Below are positions 41,019-49,579 of a stretch of DNA of 64,000 bases, piece by piece; positions within the stretch are counted from its first letter, which is position 1, and the number at the start of each line of letters is the position of its first letter. Where the stretch lies: the NCBI RefSeq assembly GCF_013155125.1, contig NZ_CP053564.1:565501-629500 (forward strand), read 5' to 3'. The translations under genes were made by a program, and so were the position numbers. The notes beneath the pieces were generated by a model. It did no database searches. It had not been told where the DNA came from and saw nothing but the letters and a program-made list of their open reading frames with translations. Source of the stretch: Pseudonocardia broussonetiae. GTDB taxonomy: Bacteria > Actinomycetota > Actinomycetes > Mycobacteriales > Pseudonocardiaceae.

Positions 41019-41920
41019 CAGACCAGGTGCGCCTTCCGCCAGAGGACCTCCGTCGGGCCGCCGATGAGCTTCTGCTCGCGCAGGAACGGCACCAGCTTGC
41101 GCGCCGACCACCGCATCATCTCCTGGTGGTGCGGGTTGGCCTGCGCGGCCCGGTACCCGACGGCGGGGTCGATGCCGACCGAGGCGTAGACGTCGCGGTG
41201 GATGAGGTTCTTGGCGACGACGTAGGCGATCCGCGCCGTGAGGTAGTTGGCCAGCGCCCGCTGCGCCGGGTTGATCTTCGGCATGATCCGCACGAGCTCC
41301 TCGCGGGCGTAGCGGACGTGCCGCGCCTCCTCCGTCACGTGGATCTTGTTGACCATCCGGGTGAGCGGCTGCACGGTCTCGTCGCGCATCGCCTCGCGCT
41401 GGAGCTGGTCGAGGATCTCCTCGACGAACAGCGTGCCCGCGAACATCGCCGGCCCCGAGGCGAGCGCCTTGAAGCCGCGGCCGAGCTCGTGGACCAGGCG
41501 GCGCGGGCGGTAGTCGGGCACCCCGCAGTGCGCGTTCATCTTCGCGAACATGATCGAGTGCCGGCACTCGTCGGCGATCTCCACCAGCGCGTACTGGATG
41601 TGCTGGCTGCGCGGGTCGCGGTCGTAGGAGTACCGCAGCAGCATCTGCATGAGGATCATCTCGAACCACAGCCCGATGCGGGCGATGCTGCACAGCTCGT
41701 GGATCGAGAGCGTGCGCTTCTGCTCGTCGGACAGGGTGTCCCACAGGTCGGTGCCGTAGAGCGAGACCCGGTGCTCCGGGACGCCCCACAGGCCGTCGAC
41801 GAGCGGCGCGTCCCAGTCGATGTCGATGCTCGGCTCGTAGGAGTGGTCGAGCGAGGACTTGAGCAGCCGTGCGGCCGTGGCCTCACGGTCCCCGACCCTG
41901 GCGGCGATCCCTGCGGTCAT
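41018..41920 (-). CDS. AurF-like diiron oxygenase
   Basis: The 300-aa protein is all-helical and carries carboxylate/His pairs typical of the diiron AurF family (p-aminobenzoate N-oxygenase relatives): EMILMQMLLRYSY, EIADECRHSIMF, FVEEILDQLQRE and HVTEEARHVRYAREEL. The last matches the E-x-x-R-H signature that binds the second iron. The actinobacterial family is broad and includes proteins acting on aliphatic or steroid-like substrates, so N-oxidation is not implied. It is divergent from a TetR gene across a twin operator, which probably represses it until an inducer binds. It is the first gene of a two-gene operon with the hydrolase. Confidence 0.83.
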   Translation of the reverse strand: MTAGIAARVGDREATAARLLKSSLDHSYEPSIDIDWDAPLVDGLWGVPEHRVSLYGTDLWDTLSDEQKRTLSIHELCSIARIGLWFEMILMQMLLRYSYDRDPRSQHIQYALVEIADECRHSIMFAKMNAHCGVPDYRPRRLVHELGRGFKALASGPAMFAGTLFVEEILDQLQREAMRDETVQPLTRMVNKIHVTEEARHVRYAREELVRIMPKINPAQRALANYLTARIAYVVAKNLIHRDVYASVGIDPAVGYRAAQANPHHQEMMRWSARKLVPFLREQKLIGGPTEVLWRKAHLV

Positions 41921-41953
41921 CGTGGTCCTCCCGGCGCAGTCGTGTCAGAAGCT

Positions 41954-41984
41954 GTTACCAGCGGTAACTGTTACCTCTGGTACC
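41954..41984. promoter_or_regulatory. Twin palindromic TetR operator
   Basis: Two 15-bp palindromic boxes lie 1 bp apart: GTTACC-AGC-GGTAAC at 41954-41968 (perfect) and GTTACC-TCT-GGTACC at 41970-41984 (one mismatch). They fill the gap between the AurF-like gene and the TetR gene and end exactly at the TetR start codon, so binding would block both promoters. The 16-bp repeat distance puts two dimers on neighbouring faces. TetR proteins commonly bind such sites. Confidence 0.8.
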
Positions 41985-42668
41985 GTGCCTCCAGTGCAGC
42001 CTCCTGTCAAGCCCGGCGACCGCCAGGCCCGCCGCGCGCAGCGCCGGGCCGAGATGGTCCAGGCCGCCATGGACGCCGTCCGCCGGCACGGCCCCGGCGT
42101 CTCGGTCGCCGACATCGCGGCCGAGGCGGGCATCACCAAACCCGTGCTCTACCGGCACTTCGACGACCGCGCCGACCTCCACCGCGCCGTCGGCCACGAG
42201 GCCGCGGCGCTGCTCATGGCCCGCATCGCCCCGGAGCTGATGAAGAACCGGGAGCCCAAGGAGCACATCCGCGGCGTCGTGGACGGCTTCCTGTCCGGCG
42301 TCGAGGACGAGCCGCAGCTGTGGCGGTTCGTCGTGCACAACCCGGGCGAGCACACGCCCGGCGCGGAGGTCGTCGACGACGTCCGGCAGACCATCGCGAG
42401 CCTGCTCTCCTCGCTCATCGGCGAGCGCCTCAAGGACGCCGGGCTCGACCCGGGCGGCGCGGAGGTCTGGGCCATCGGCCTCGTCGGCATGGTGCAGAGC
42501 GCGGGCGACTGGTGGCTCGAGCGGCAGACGATGAGCCGCGCGGGCGTCACCGACTACCTGACCACGCTGATCTGGGGTGGCGTCGCCGGCGTCCTCGACG
42601 GTGCGGGCACCGCACCGCACGCGCCGCTGCGCCTGCTGCCCCCCACCGGAACGGGAGAGCAGACATGA
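41985..42668 (+). CDS. TetR-family regulator of the AurF-like operon
   Basis: The 227-aa regulator has a TetR helix-turn-helix in its first 60 residues (AAMDAVRRHGPGVSVADIAAEAGITKPVLYRHFDDR) and a C-terminal dimer/ligand domain (GLVGMVQSAGDWWLERQTMSR). GTG 41985 abuts the operator; GTG 41994 would remove three residues. With no room for a ribosome-binding site, a leaderless transcript is likely. It overlaps the DUF4873 gene by ATGA, forming a short operon opposite the oxygenase/hydrolase pair. Confidence 0.87.
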   Translation: MPPVQPPVKPGDRQARRAQRRAEMVQAAMDAVRRHGPGVSVADIAAEAGITKPVLYRHFDDRADLHRAVGHEAAALLMARIAPELMKNREPKEHIRGVVDGFLSGVEDEPQLWRFVVHNPGEHTPGAEVVDDVRQTIASLLSSLIGERLKDAGLDPGGAEVWAIGLVGMVQSAGDWWLERQTMSRAGVTDYLTTLIWGGVAGVLDGAGTAPHAPLRLLPPTGTGEQT

Positions 42669-43009
42669 GCGACGCCGAGACGCACGACGACGACCACGAG
42701 GACGGCTACCGCGGCCCCGCCGTGCTCACCGTCGACGGGGAGGACGTGCCCGTGCGCGTCGTCCTGGACGCCCGGCACGAGCCCCAGGACGGGCGCCTGC
42801 ACTGGTTCGGCCGCCTGTCCCTGGAGCGCGACGCCGAACCGGCCCTGCTCGGCGCCCTGACGGCCTCGTCGAGCCGCCTGGAGCTGCGCACCGACGGCGG
42901 GCGCTCGGAGGCCCGGATCGGCGACCGCGACCCCTGGGGCCGCTTCCGGGTCACCGGCGTGGGCCGCCCGCCCTACGTGATCGAGGAGCCGGCGCTCGAC
43001 GACGACTGA
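42665..43009 (+). CDS. DUF4873 domain protein
   Basis: The 114-aa protein has the DUF4873 pattern: GYRGPAVLTVDGEDVPVRVVLDAR, DGRLHWFGRL and ARIGDRDPWGRFRVTGVGRPPY. The domain is also found fused to flavin monooxygenases in mycobacteria, which fits its position beside a regulated oxygenase. It is predicted to be a small all-beta protein without a signal peptide. Its function is unknown. It is translationally coupled to the TetR gene (ATGA) and followed immediately by a long hairpin. Confidence 0.8.
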   Translation: MSDAETHDDDHEDGYRGPAVLTVDGEDVPVRVVLDARHEPQDGRLHWFGRLSLERDAEPALLGALTASSSRLELRTDGGRSEARIGDRDPWGRFRVTGVGRPPYVIEEPALDDD

Positions 43010-43055
43010 CCCGTGAGTGGATACGAGTGCTCCCGCACTCGTATCCACTCACGGG
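43010..43055. terminator. Perfect 20-bp stem hairpin, convergent gene end
   Basis: The arms CCCGTGAGTGGATACGAGTG at 43010-43029 and 43036-43055 are exact reverse complements around the 6-base loop CTCCCG. The stem begins at the last base of the DUF4873 stop codon. The facing DUF3107 gene ends 74 bp further on, so the hairpin can serve both directions. No T tract follows. Confidence 0.8.
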
Positions 43056-43128
43056 TGCGGAACGCACCCGGGAACGCGTCGAGGGGGCTCCGGCGGACCG
43101 GAACCCCCTCGACGTGCTCCTGGCGCGC

Positions 43129-43359
43129 TCAGCCGATGGCGAAGCCGACGCGGCGGCCGTCCTCGGGCGCGATCTCCACGTAGGAGATCTGGGCCGAGCG
43201 GACGATGTACTTCCGGCCCTTCTCGTCGACCAGCCGCAGCAGGCCGCCCTCGCCGCCGGCGAGCGCCTCGTCGACGAGCTTGGCGACCTCGTCCGGGGTC
43301 TGGTCGCTGGACACCACGAGCTCGCGCTGGCTCTCCGCGATGCCGATCTTGACCTCCAC
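43129..43359 (-). CDS. DUF3107 family protein
   Basis: This 76-aa protein belongs to the actinobacterial DUF3107 family (TB9.4/Rv3208A in mycobacteria, from memory), of unknown function. The sequence MEVKIGIAESQRELVV, SDQTPDEVAKLVDEAL and IAPEDGRRVGFAIG covers the whole family. The GTG start has an AGGAGG site 7 bases upstream. It is downstream of the ferritin-like gene on the same strand. This pair, with the DEAD-box helicase on the other side, is a conserved neighbourhood. Confidence 0.88.
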   Translation of the reverse strand: MEVKIGIAESQRELVVSSDQTPDEVAKLVDEALAGGEGGLLRLVDEKGRKYIVRSAQISYVEIAPEDGRRVGFAIG

Positions 43360-43470
43360 CGGGGGACCTCCTGGTCGTGACGAACGGGAACTGACGAGGT
43401 CCAGGCTAGTCGAGCCGGGGCGCCGCGGCCCGGACGGGCGTCCGCCGTGAGCGAAACGGCCCGACCGGCC

Positions 43471-44145
43471 TCAGGACAGGCCGAGCCGGGTCATCCGCTT
43501 GCCGTGGTTGAGCTGCAGGCGCCGGAGCAGGGCGCCGATGCCGGCGAGGTCGCCCGAGCCCGTGACGATGAACTCGGCCAGCTCGTCGCGCTCGGCCACG
43601 ATGTGCTGGGCCTGCGTGACGGCCTCCCCGAGCAGCCGCCGCCCCCACAGGGCGAGCCGGTCGTGCACCTGGCGGTCGGCCTCGCACGCGGCGCGGACCT
43701 CCCGCTCGGCGAACGCGCTGTGCCCGGTGTCGGCCAGGACGTGGCGCACCAGCTCGCCGGTGGGGCCGGACACCCAGGCGGCGACCTCGCGGTAGAAGTC
43801 GGCGCCCAGCCCGTCGCCGAGGTAGGCCTTGACCAGCGACTCCAGCCAGCTCCGGGGCGCGGTCGACGCGTGGTAGGCGTTCCACATGCCGACGAAGGGC
43901 GCCATCGCCTCCTCGATCGGCACGCCGATGCCGTGCAGGTGCTCCTCCAGCATGCGGAAGTGGCCGATCTCCGCGGCCGCCATCGACGACAGCGCCGCGC
44001 GCCCGCTCAGCGTCGGGGCGTGGCGGGCGTCCTCGGCGAGCCGGTCGAACGCGGACAGCTCGCCGTACGCCAGCACGCCGAGCAGATCGATCGTGGCCCG
44101 CCCGGAGGCGGTCCCGGCGTCCGTGCCGCTCACGGTCCCGCTCAT
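43471..44145 (-). CDS. Ferritin-like fold protein
   Basis: The 224-aa helical protein is a ferritin-like family member with helices that place Glu and His residues at typical positions ([44 protein letters not shown]). MiaE-type tRNA hydroxylases are distant relatives, but not all diiron ligands can be confirmed by eye, so catalysis is uncertain. The gene position next to DUF3107 and opposite the DEAD-box helicase matches mycobacteria (Rv3210c-Rv3211). The first 15 residues are Thr/Ser/Gly-rich and may be disordered. Confidence 0.8.
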   Translation of the reverse strand: MSGTVSGTDAGTASGRATIDLLGVLAYGELSAFDRLAEDARHAPTLSGRAALSSMAAAEIGHFRMLEEHLHGIGVPIEEAMAPFVGMWNAYHASTAPRSWLESLVKAYLGDGLGADFYREVAAWVSGPTGELVRHVLADTGHSAFAEREVRAACEADRQVHDRLALWGRRLLGEAVTQAQHIVAERDELAEFIVTGSGDLAGIGALLRRLQLNHGKRMTRLGLS

Positions 44146-44547
44146 CGCGCCGTCCCACCCATCAGCGCCGTCCCACCCATTCGCACTGCCTCGCTCATCG
44201 CCGTCGCGCCCTCGCCGTCCCGCTCGTCCCGCCGCCGGTCCGCACCCCCGGTCGACCCGGCCGGAACGCCCGTGACCGGGAGCCTAGATGCCGCGCCACC
44301 CGTCCGGGGCGGCGCACGTCACGACACGTCGCGGCACGCCGGACTCCCCCACCACCTCCCCGGCGGGTAGGATGCGACCCAGCGCAGCACCCGTACGGGG
44401 TGCGCGCCTACCCGCGGCCCGCATCCGACGACGGTCAGGCCGCAACGACCTGGTGCGTGCAGCGCCTCGTCGGCTCTCCCACGAGGCGCGCGCGCCGGTG
44501 GTCGACGAGCCGGCCCCGGCTCCTGTGCGCGGAGAGAGGCGATCACC
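44146..44547. promoter_or_regulatory. Divergent region with likely long helicase 5' UTR
   Basis: About 400 bp separates the ferritin-like gene from the helicase. Near the left end a short direct repeat (CGTCCCACCCAT twice at about 44151-44187) is visible. TAGGAT at 44368-44373 is a good -10 candidate for the helicase, followed by a perfect hairpin GCACCC-GTACG-GGGTGC at 44387-44403. The mRNA would then have a leader of roughly 170 bases or more, as is common for RNA helicases that control their own expression. Confidence 0.4.
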
Positions 44548-44631
44548 CTGTCCGTCGAGACCGCTACCACCCCCATCGGCGCCGCCCCCGAGGACGCCGC
44601 GAAGGCGCACCCGCTCACCGGCGACGCCCCC

Positions 44632-46320
44632 GTGAAGCCCGATTCCCCCACGTTCGCCGCCCTCGGCGTCCGCCCCGAGATCGTGCAGGCCCTCTCCGAG
44701 GCCGGCATCGTCCACACGTTCGCGATCCAGGAGCTGACGCTCCCGCTGGCCCTGGCCGGCGAGGACGTCATCGGCCAGGCCCGCACCGGCATGGGCAAGA
44801 CGCTCGGCTTCGGCGTCCCGCTGCTGCAGCGCGTCACGCCCCCGTCCGAGCAGCCCGCCGCCACGCTCGAGGGCGAGGCCGCCGACCGCACCCGCGACGT
44901 CCCGCAGGCGCTCGTCGTCGTCCCCACCCGCGAGCTGTGCGTGCAGGTGGCGCAGGACCTCGCCGACGCCGGCAAGCACCTCGGCATACGCGTCACCGCC
45001 ATCTACGGCGGGCGCGCCTACGAGCCCCAGCTCGCCGCGCTGCGCAAGGGCGTCGACGTCGTCGTGGGCACCCCCGGTCGCCTGCTCGACCTCGCCGAGC
45101 AGCGCCACCTGGTGCTCGGCCGCGTCAAGGCCCTCGTCCTCGACGAGGCCGACGAGATGCTCGACCTGGGCTTCCTGCCCGACGTCGAGCGCATCCTGCG
45201 CATGCTCCCCGAGCAGCGCCACACGATGCTGTTCTCGGCCACGATGCCCGGCCCGATCATCGCGCTGAGCCGCCAGTTCCTGCACCGGCCCACGCACATC
45301 CGCGCGGAGGAGCCCGACTCGGGCTCGACGCACGAGAACACCACCCAGCACGTCTACCGCGCGCACGCGATGGACAAGGTCGAGCTGCTCACGCGCGTGC
45401 TGCAGGCCGAGGGCCGCGGCCTCACGATGATCTTCGCGCGCACCAAGCGCACCGTGCAGCGCGTGGCCGACGACCTCGCCGACCGCGGGTTCGCCGCCGC
45501 CGCCGTGCACGGCGACCTGGGCCAGGGCGCCCGCGAGCAGGCGCTGCGCGCGTTCCGCTCCGGCAAGGTCGACGTCCTGGTCGCCACCGACGTCGCCGCC
45601 CGCGGCATCGACGTCTCCGACGTCACCCACGTCATCAACTACCAGTGCCCCGAGGACTCCAAGACCTACGTCCACCGGATCGGCCGCACCGGCCGCGCCG
45701 GCAAGACCGGCGTCGCGGTCACGCTCGTCGACTGGGACGAGCTGCACAAGTGGAAGACGATCAGCGACGACCTGGGCCTCGACAAGCCCGAGGCGCCGGA
45801 GACGTACTCCACCTCGCCGCACCTGTTCACCGACCTCTCGATCCCCACCACCGCCAAGGGCCGCCTGCCGCACTCGCAGCGCACCCGGGCCGGGCTGGAG
45901 GCCGAGTACGTCGACACCGAGGGCGACCAGGGCGGCGGCCGCCGTCGCGACCGCGGCCGCGACAAGGTCGGCCCCCGCGCCGCCGAGGAGACGGTGCTGC
46001 CCGAGCGCAAGCCGCGCCGCTCGCGGTCGCGCACCCGCAGCCGCGCCGGCGTGACGCTCGAGGGGGGCGAGGCGCCGTCCGCGGCGGCCACCACCGCGCC
46101 CGCCACGGCCACCGCGCCCGTCGAGGCGCCGGATCGGGCCGACGCACCCCAGGCCGCTGCCCCGCAGTCCGGACCCGAGTCCGGCCCGCGCTCCGAGTCG
46201 GCCGACGGGCGTCCGCGCCGCCGTCGCCGTCGCGGCGGCCGGGGCCGCAGCGGCGGGGCCGAGGGCTCCGCCGACGGCGGCTCCGTCGACGGCGGGTCCG
46301 AGGACGCGGCCGCGAGCTGA
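44632..46320 (+). CDS. DEAD-box RNA helicase (RhlE-like)
   Basis: The product is at least 562 aa with all helicase motifs: Q motif (FAIQELTLPL), motif I ARTGMGKT, PTRELC, GTPGRLLDL, DEADEML, SAT, then ARTKRTVQR, ATDVAARGID and HRIGRTGRAGKTG. The C-terminal tail is rich in Arg, Gly and Ala and probably binds RNA. Such enzymes remodel RNA in ribosome assembly and decay. The GTG at 44632 has no good ribosome site, whereas a CTG at 44548 in frame lies 8 bases after GGAGAGAGG and would add 28 credible residues (SVETATTPIGAAPEDAAK), so the true start may be there. The Rv3212-like gene follows 33 bp later. Confidence 0.92.
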   Translation: MKPDSPTFAALGVRPEIVQALSEAGIVHTFAIQELTLPLALAGEDVIGQARTGMGKTLGFGVPLLQRVTPPSEQPAATLEGEAADRTRDVPQALVVVPTRELCVQVAQDLADAGKHLGIRVTAIYGGRAYEPQLAALRKGVDVVVGTPGRLLDLAEQRHLVLGRVKALVLDEADEMLDLGFLPDVERILRMLPEQRHTMLFSATMPGPIIALSRQFLHRPTHIRAEEPDSGSTHENTTQHVYRAHAMDKVELLTRVLQAEGRGLTMIFARTKRTVQRVADDLADRGFAAAAVHGDLGQGAREQALRAFRSGKVDVLVATDVAARGIDVSDVTHVINYQCPEDSKTYVHRIGRTGRAGKTGVAVTLVDWDELHKWKTISDDLGLDKPEAPETYSTSPHLFTDLSIPTTAKGRLPHSQRTRAGLEAEYVDTEGDQGGGRRRDRGRDKVGPRAAEETVLPERKPRRSRSRTRSRAGVTLEGGEAPSAAATTAPATATAPVEAPDRADAPQAAAPQSGPESGPRSESADGRPRRRRRRGGRGRSGGAEGSADGGSVDGGSEDAAAS

Positions 46321-46352
46321 CCCACGGCACCGCAGGAGAGGGGCGCCGCTCG

Positions 46353-47618
46353 ATGCTGCGCACGCAGCCACCCGAGCGGCGCCGCCGCGGCGACCTCGTC
46401 GCCGCGGGCCTCGTCGTGGCGCTGCTGGTGGCGCTGACCGTCACGGTCGCCGCCACCAGCGACGTCGCGGGCACCACCTCGACCACGGCCACCGCGCCGA
46501 TCGAGGCACCACCGCCGGCGTCCGGCGCCCCGGTCGGCTTCGTGCCGGCCTGGGAGGCGCCGAGCCCCGGCACTGCCGGGCCCGTCGTGGCGGGACCGGC
46601 CGTCGTCACCGCCGAGGGGTCGACGGTCACCGGCCGCGACGCCCGCACAGGCGAGGAGCGCTGGAGCTACTCCCGCGACCTGCCGCTGTGCACCGTCGGC
46701 GCCGGGTTCCCCGGCATCGAGCAGGGCCGCGCGCTGGCCGTCTACGCCAACGAGGACCCGGCGGCCGCCGCCGGCGGCGACGGCGCCTACTGCTCCGAGG
46801 TCACGATGCTGCGCGGCGACACCGGCGAGCGGGTCGGCGCCCGCAACCCCGACGCCCGGCCCGGCACGCGGCTGCTCGCCGACGACACCTACGTGCTGGC
46901 CACCGGCACCGACCACCTCGAGGTCTGGCGCTCCGACCTCGTCCGCACGCTCGAGTACGGCGAGGTCCCCGCGCAGGAGCAGGTGGGCCGCCAGCCCCGG
47001 CCCGGCTGCACCTACGGCTCGGCCGCGCTGGGCGGGCGCCGGGTGGCCGTCGTCGAGCGCTGCCCCGGCGAGTCCGCCGACCGCCTCACCGTGCTCGCCT
47101 CCGACGGCGAGGACGGCGCCGAGAAGCCCGAGGAGCGGTTCTCGGTGCCCCTGCCGGGCTCCGGGGCCGTGGTCGTCGCCGTCTCGGAGGAGCAGGTGGC
47201 GGTCGCGCTGCCCGACCCGTCGCGCCTCGCCGTGTTCGACGCGGCGGGCGCGCAGGTGTCGGTGAGCGAGGTCGACGCGGTCGTCACCGACCCGCCCGGC
47301 GGCGTCGCCCCCACCTCCGCCGACGACGCCCACCGCTACTGGTTCACCGGCACGTCGGTGGTGGCGCTCGACGTCGCGCAGCTCGCCCTGCTCTGGACGC
47401 TGCCCGACGCGCTCGGCCCGCCGGTCCGCTACGGCGTCGAGCTGCTGGTGCCGGTCCCCGGCGGTCTGCGGGTCGTCGACGCCGAGCGCGGCCGCCCCGG
47501 CCGCCTGCTGCCCGTCGACCGTCCCGACCCGGCCGCCCCCCTCACCCTCGCCGTCGACGGGGACGTGCTGCTGGAGCAGCGCGGCGCCACCGTCACCGCG
47601 CTGGTCCCCGCGCCGTAG
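46353..47618 (+). CDS. Membrane-anchored propeller-like protein (Rv3212-like)
   Basis: The 421-aa protein has one N-terminal membrane segment (LVAAGLVVALLVALTVTV) followed by an outside domain with repeated strands resembling a PQQ/WD-type propeller (VTAEGSTVTGRDARTGEERWSY, YWFTGTSVVALDVAQLALLWTLP). Three to four Cys outside could pair. It directly follows the DEAD-box helicase, as Rv3212 follows rhlE in mycobacteria (from memory). No function is established. ATG 46353 is preceded by CAGGAGAGGGG. Confidence 0.75.
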   Translation: MLRTQPPERRRRGDLVAAGLVVALLVALTVTVAATSDVAGTTSTTATAPIEAPPPASGAPVGFVPAWEAPSPGTAGPVVAGPAVVTAEGSTVTGRDARTGEERWSYSRDLPLCTVGAGFPGIEQGRALAVYANEDPAAAAGGDGAYCSEVTMLRGDTGERVGARNPDARPGTRLLADDTYVLATGTDHLEVWRSDLVRTLEYGEVPAQEQVGRQPRPGCTYGSAALGGRRVAVVERCPGESADRLTVLASDGEDGAEKPEERFSVPLPGSGAVVVAVSEEQVAVALPDPSRLAVFDAAGAQVSVSEVDAVVTDPPGGVAPTSADDAHRYWFTGTSVVALDVAQLALLWTLPDALGPPVRYGVELLVPVPGGLRVVDAERGRPGRLLPVDRPDPAAPLTLAVDGDVLLEQRGATVTALVPAP

Positions 47619-47672
47619 CGGGAGCGTCCGGACGCCGCGCGGGATCGATCGACTGCTCCTACCCTCGGACGG

Positions 47673-48500
47673 GTGAGCACCGCGACCGATGTCGGCTACT
47701 TCCCGCCCGGCAGCGCGACGCGCCGCGTGATCGGCGACCCGGCCGCCCTCGTCGGCGGGTTCAGCGCACTGTTCCTGCAGGCCCTGCACCCGCGCGCGAT
47801 GGCGGGCATCGACCAGCACTCGTCGTTCCCCGACGACTTCTGGCCGCGCCTGCAGCGCACCGCCGAGTACGTCACGACGCTCGCGTTCGCCGACACCGCG
47901 ACGGCCGACCGCGCCGCCGCGCGCGTCCGCGGCATCCACCGCCACGTCCGCGGCACCGACCCGGTCACCGGCCGCCCCTACTCCGCCGACGACCCCGACC
48001 TGCTGCGCTGGGTGCACGTCACCGAGGTCAGCTCGTTCTCCGCGGCCGTGCGCCGCCTGGGCCTCATCGACGCCGCGGAGGAGGACCGCTTCCTCGCCGA
48101 GCAGGTGCGCGCGGGCGCGCTGCTGGGCGCCGTCGACCTGCCCGCCTCCCGCGCCGAGGTCGACGCGTACTTCGCCGCGGTCCGCCCGGAGCTCGTCGCG
48201 AGCCCGGTGGCGCGGCGCGCCGCCCGCCGGCTGGCGTTCGCACCGATCCCGCGGCGGCTGCCGCTGCCGGTGCCGGTGGGGTCGCTCGGCGAGATGGCCG
48301 CGTCGGTCGCCCTGGCCCGCCCGGCCTGGAGCGCGGTCGCCGCCGTCGCGATCGGCCTGCTGCCGCCGTGGGCCAAGCAGCTCTACGGCGTGCCGCGCCC
48401 GCCCGGCTCCGGGCTGGTCACCACCGCGTCGCTGGGCGCGCTGCGGGCCGCGTTCCTCGGCGTCAGGCGAGCCACAGGGCAGCCAGGACCGCCACGCTGA
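47673..48500 (+). CDS. MpaB-family oxygenase (DUF2236)
   Basis: The 275-aa protein belongs to the latex-clearing/mycophenolic MpaB-type DUF2236 family of heme-dependent or heme-like oxygenases. Seen are QALHPRAMAGIDQHSSF, GIHRHVRGTDP, the WVHVTEVSSF segment that carries a conserved His, and LPPWAKQLYGVPRPP. TACCCT at 47660-47665 sits 7 bases before the GTG, so the mRNA is probably leaderless. Its last 38 bp overlap the end of a convergent small gene. The substrate is unknown. Confidence 0.85.
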   Translation: MSTATDVGYFPPGSATRRVIGDPAALVGGFSALFLQALHPRAMAGIDQHSSFPDDFWPRLQRTAEYVTTLAFADTATADRAAARVRGIHRHVRGTDPVTGRPYSADDPDLLRWVHVTEVSSFSAAVRRLGLIDAAEEDRFLAEQVRAGALLGAVDLPASRAEVDAYFAAVRPELVASPVARRAARRLAFAPIPRRLPLPVPVGSLGEMAASVALARPAWSAVAAVAIGLLPPWAKQLYGVPRPPGSGLVTTASLGALRAAFLGVRRATGQPGPPR

Positions 48501-48741
48501 CGCCGACCACGGCGAGCGCCGCGCCCGCCCCGTGACCGCCGTCGGCGGCGCGGTCGGCCCGCACCTGGGCCACGACGGCCACCACCGCGGCCACGGCGTG
48601 CCAGGCGAGGAACGCCGGCGCCGGGCCGGGCGAGCCGGTGCGCGTCGCCACCACCCAGGCGACGCCCAGCGCCACCGCCAGCACGACGAGCCCGCCCGCG
48701 AGGACGCCCGAGAGCCCCCGCAGCACCGATGCCGCCCTCAC
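48463..48741 (-). CDS. Small three-helix membrane protein
   Basis: The 92-aa protein has three hydrophobic segments (VLAGGLVVLAVALGVAWVVA, FLAWHAVAAVVAVVAQV, ALAVVGVSVAVLAALWL) and almost no loops. It is not recognised beyond small actinobacterial membrane proteins next to the RecB-like gene. It is translationally coupled to that gene by a GTGA overlap, and its 3' end overlaps the convergent MpaB-family gene by 38 bp. Confidence 0.65.
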   Translation of the reverse strand: MRAASVLRGLSGVLAGGLVVLAVALGVAWVVATRTGSPGPAPAFLAWHAVAAVVAVVAQVRADRAADGGHGAGAALAVVGVSVAVLAALWLA

Positions 48742-49571
48742 GGCGCCAGCCCGTCCCACGGCGCGGGCTCGGGCACCGCGGCGCGTCCCTCGGGGCAGTG
48801 CCGGCGCACCTCGCAGGTGCCGCAGCTGGGCGAGACGACGGGCGGGAACAGCACCTCGGGGTCGCCGCCGTCGGCCAGCGCGTCGGTGGCGGCGGCCAGC
48901 TCCGCCGCCGTCTCCTCGGCCCGCCGCACGGCCGCGGCCAGCGACGCCTCGTCGTGCTCGTGGGCGTGCACCCCGCCGGTGGGCAGGTGGTGCAGCTCGA
49001 CGCGGGTGCACGGGCGGCGCAGCGTGCGCGCGGTGGCGACGGCGTAGAGCGCGAGGGCCTCGGACGTGCGCGCGTCGTCGTCGGTGAGGGGGCGCCGGCC
49101 CGTCTTGTAGTCGACGACGACGGCCTCGCGCCCGCGCGCGTCGATGCGGTCGACCCGGCCCTCCGCCACGATCCGGTCGGTCGACACCGACACCCACTGC
49201 TCGACGCCCAGCGGCTCGTCACCGGCCCGCTCGGCGACGTACGCCGCGACCCAGCCGCGGGCGCGCTCGCGGTGCTCGCGCTGCTGCGCGGCGTCGCGGA
49301 AGCCCTCGCCGTTCCAGTTGCGGTCGACGAGCGCCGCCGCGGCGTCGGGGGTGCGGCGCCCGGGCGGGAGCGCGTAGTAGGCGCGCAGCGCCAGGTGCAC
49401 CACGGCGCCGAGGGTGGCCGTGGCCCGCGCCCCGCCGCGGGAGGTGCGGTCGAGGTAGCCCAGGCGGTAGCGGCGCGGGCAGTCGCGCCAGGTGCCCAGC
49501 CGCGACGGCGTCACCTTCACGAGCCGGGGCGCGACGAAGTCGAAGCCCAGCTGACCGGTCACCCGACCCAC
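48738..49571 (-). CDS. RecB-family PD-(D/E)XK exonuclease
   Basis: The 277-aa nuclease has a PD-(D/E)XK core: EGRVDRID (first acid) and VVDYKTGRRPL (acid-x-Lys), preceded by SRLGTWRDCPRRYRLGYLD with the first cluster Cys and followed by SCGTCEVRRHCPEG with three more. Four Cys of this arrangement hold a [4Fe-4S] cluster in AddB/Cas4-like nucleases. There is no helicase domain, and no CRISPR genes are nearby, so a housekeeping DNA repair role is more likely than Cas4. The small membrane gene and the PHP gene flank it on the same strand. Confidence 0.88.
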   Translation of the reverse strand: MGRVTGQLGFDFVAPRLVKVTPSRLGTWRDCPRRYRLGYLDRTSRGGARATATLGAVVHLALRAYYALPPGRRTPDAAAALVDRNWNGEGFRDAAQQREHRERARGWVAAYVAERAGDEPLGVEQWVSVSTDRIVAEGRVDRIDARGREAVVVDYKTGRRPLTDDDARTSEALALYAVATARTLRRPCTRVELHHLPTGGVHAHEHDEASLAAAVRRAEETAAELAAATDALADGGDPEVLFPPVVSPSCGTCEVRRHCPEGRAAVPEPAPWDGLAP

Positions 49572-49579
49572 GGTAGTGG

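Noticed and set aside
48738..49571. Cas4 assignment for the PD-(D/E)XK nuclease
   Set aside because: The Cys pattern is shared with AddB/RecB-like repair nucleases and there are no other cas genes or arrays nearby.
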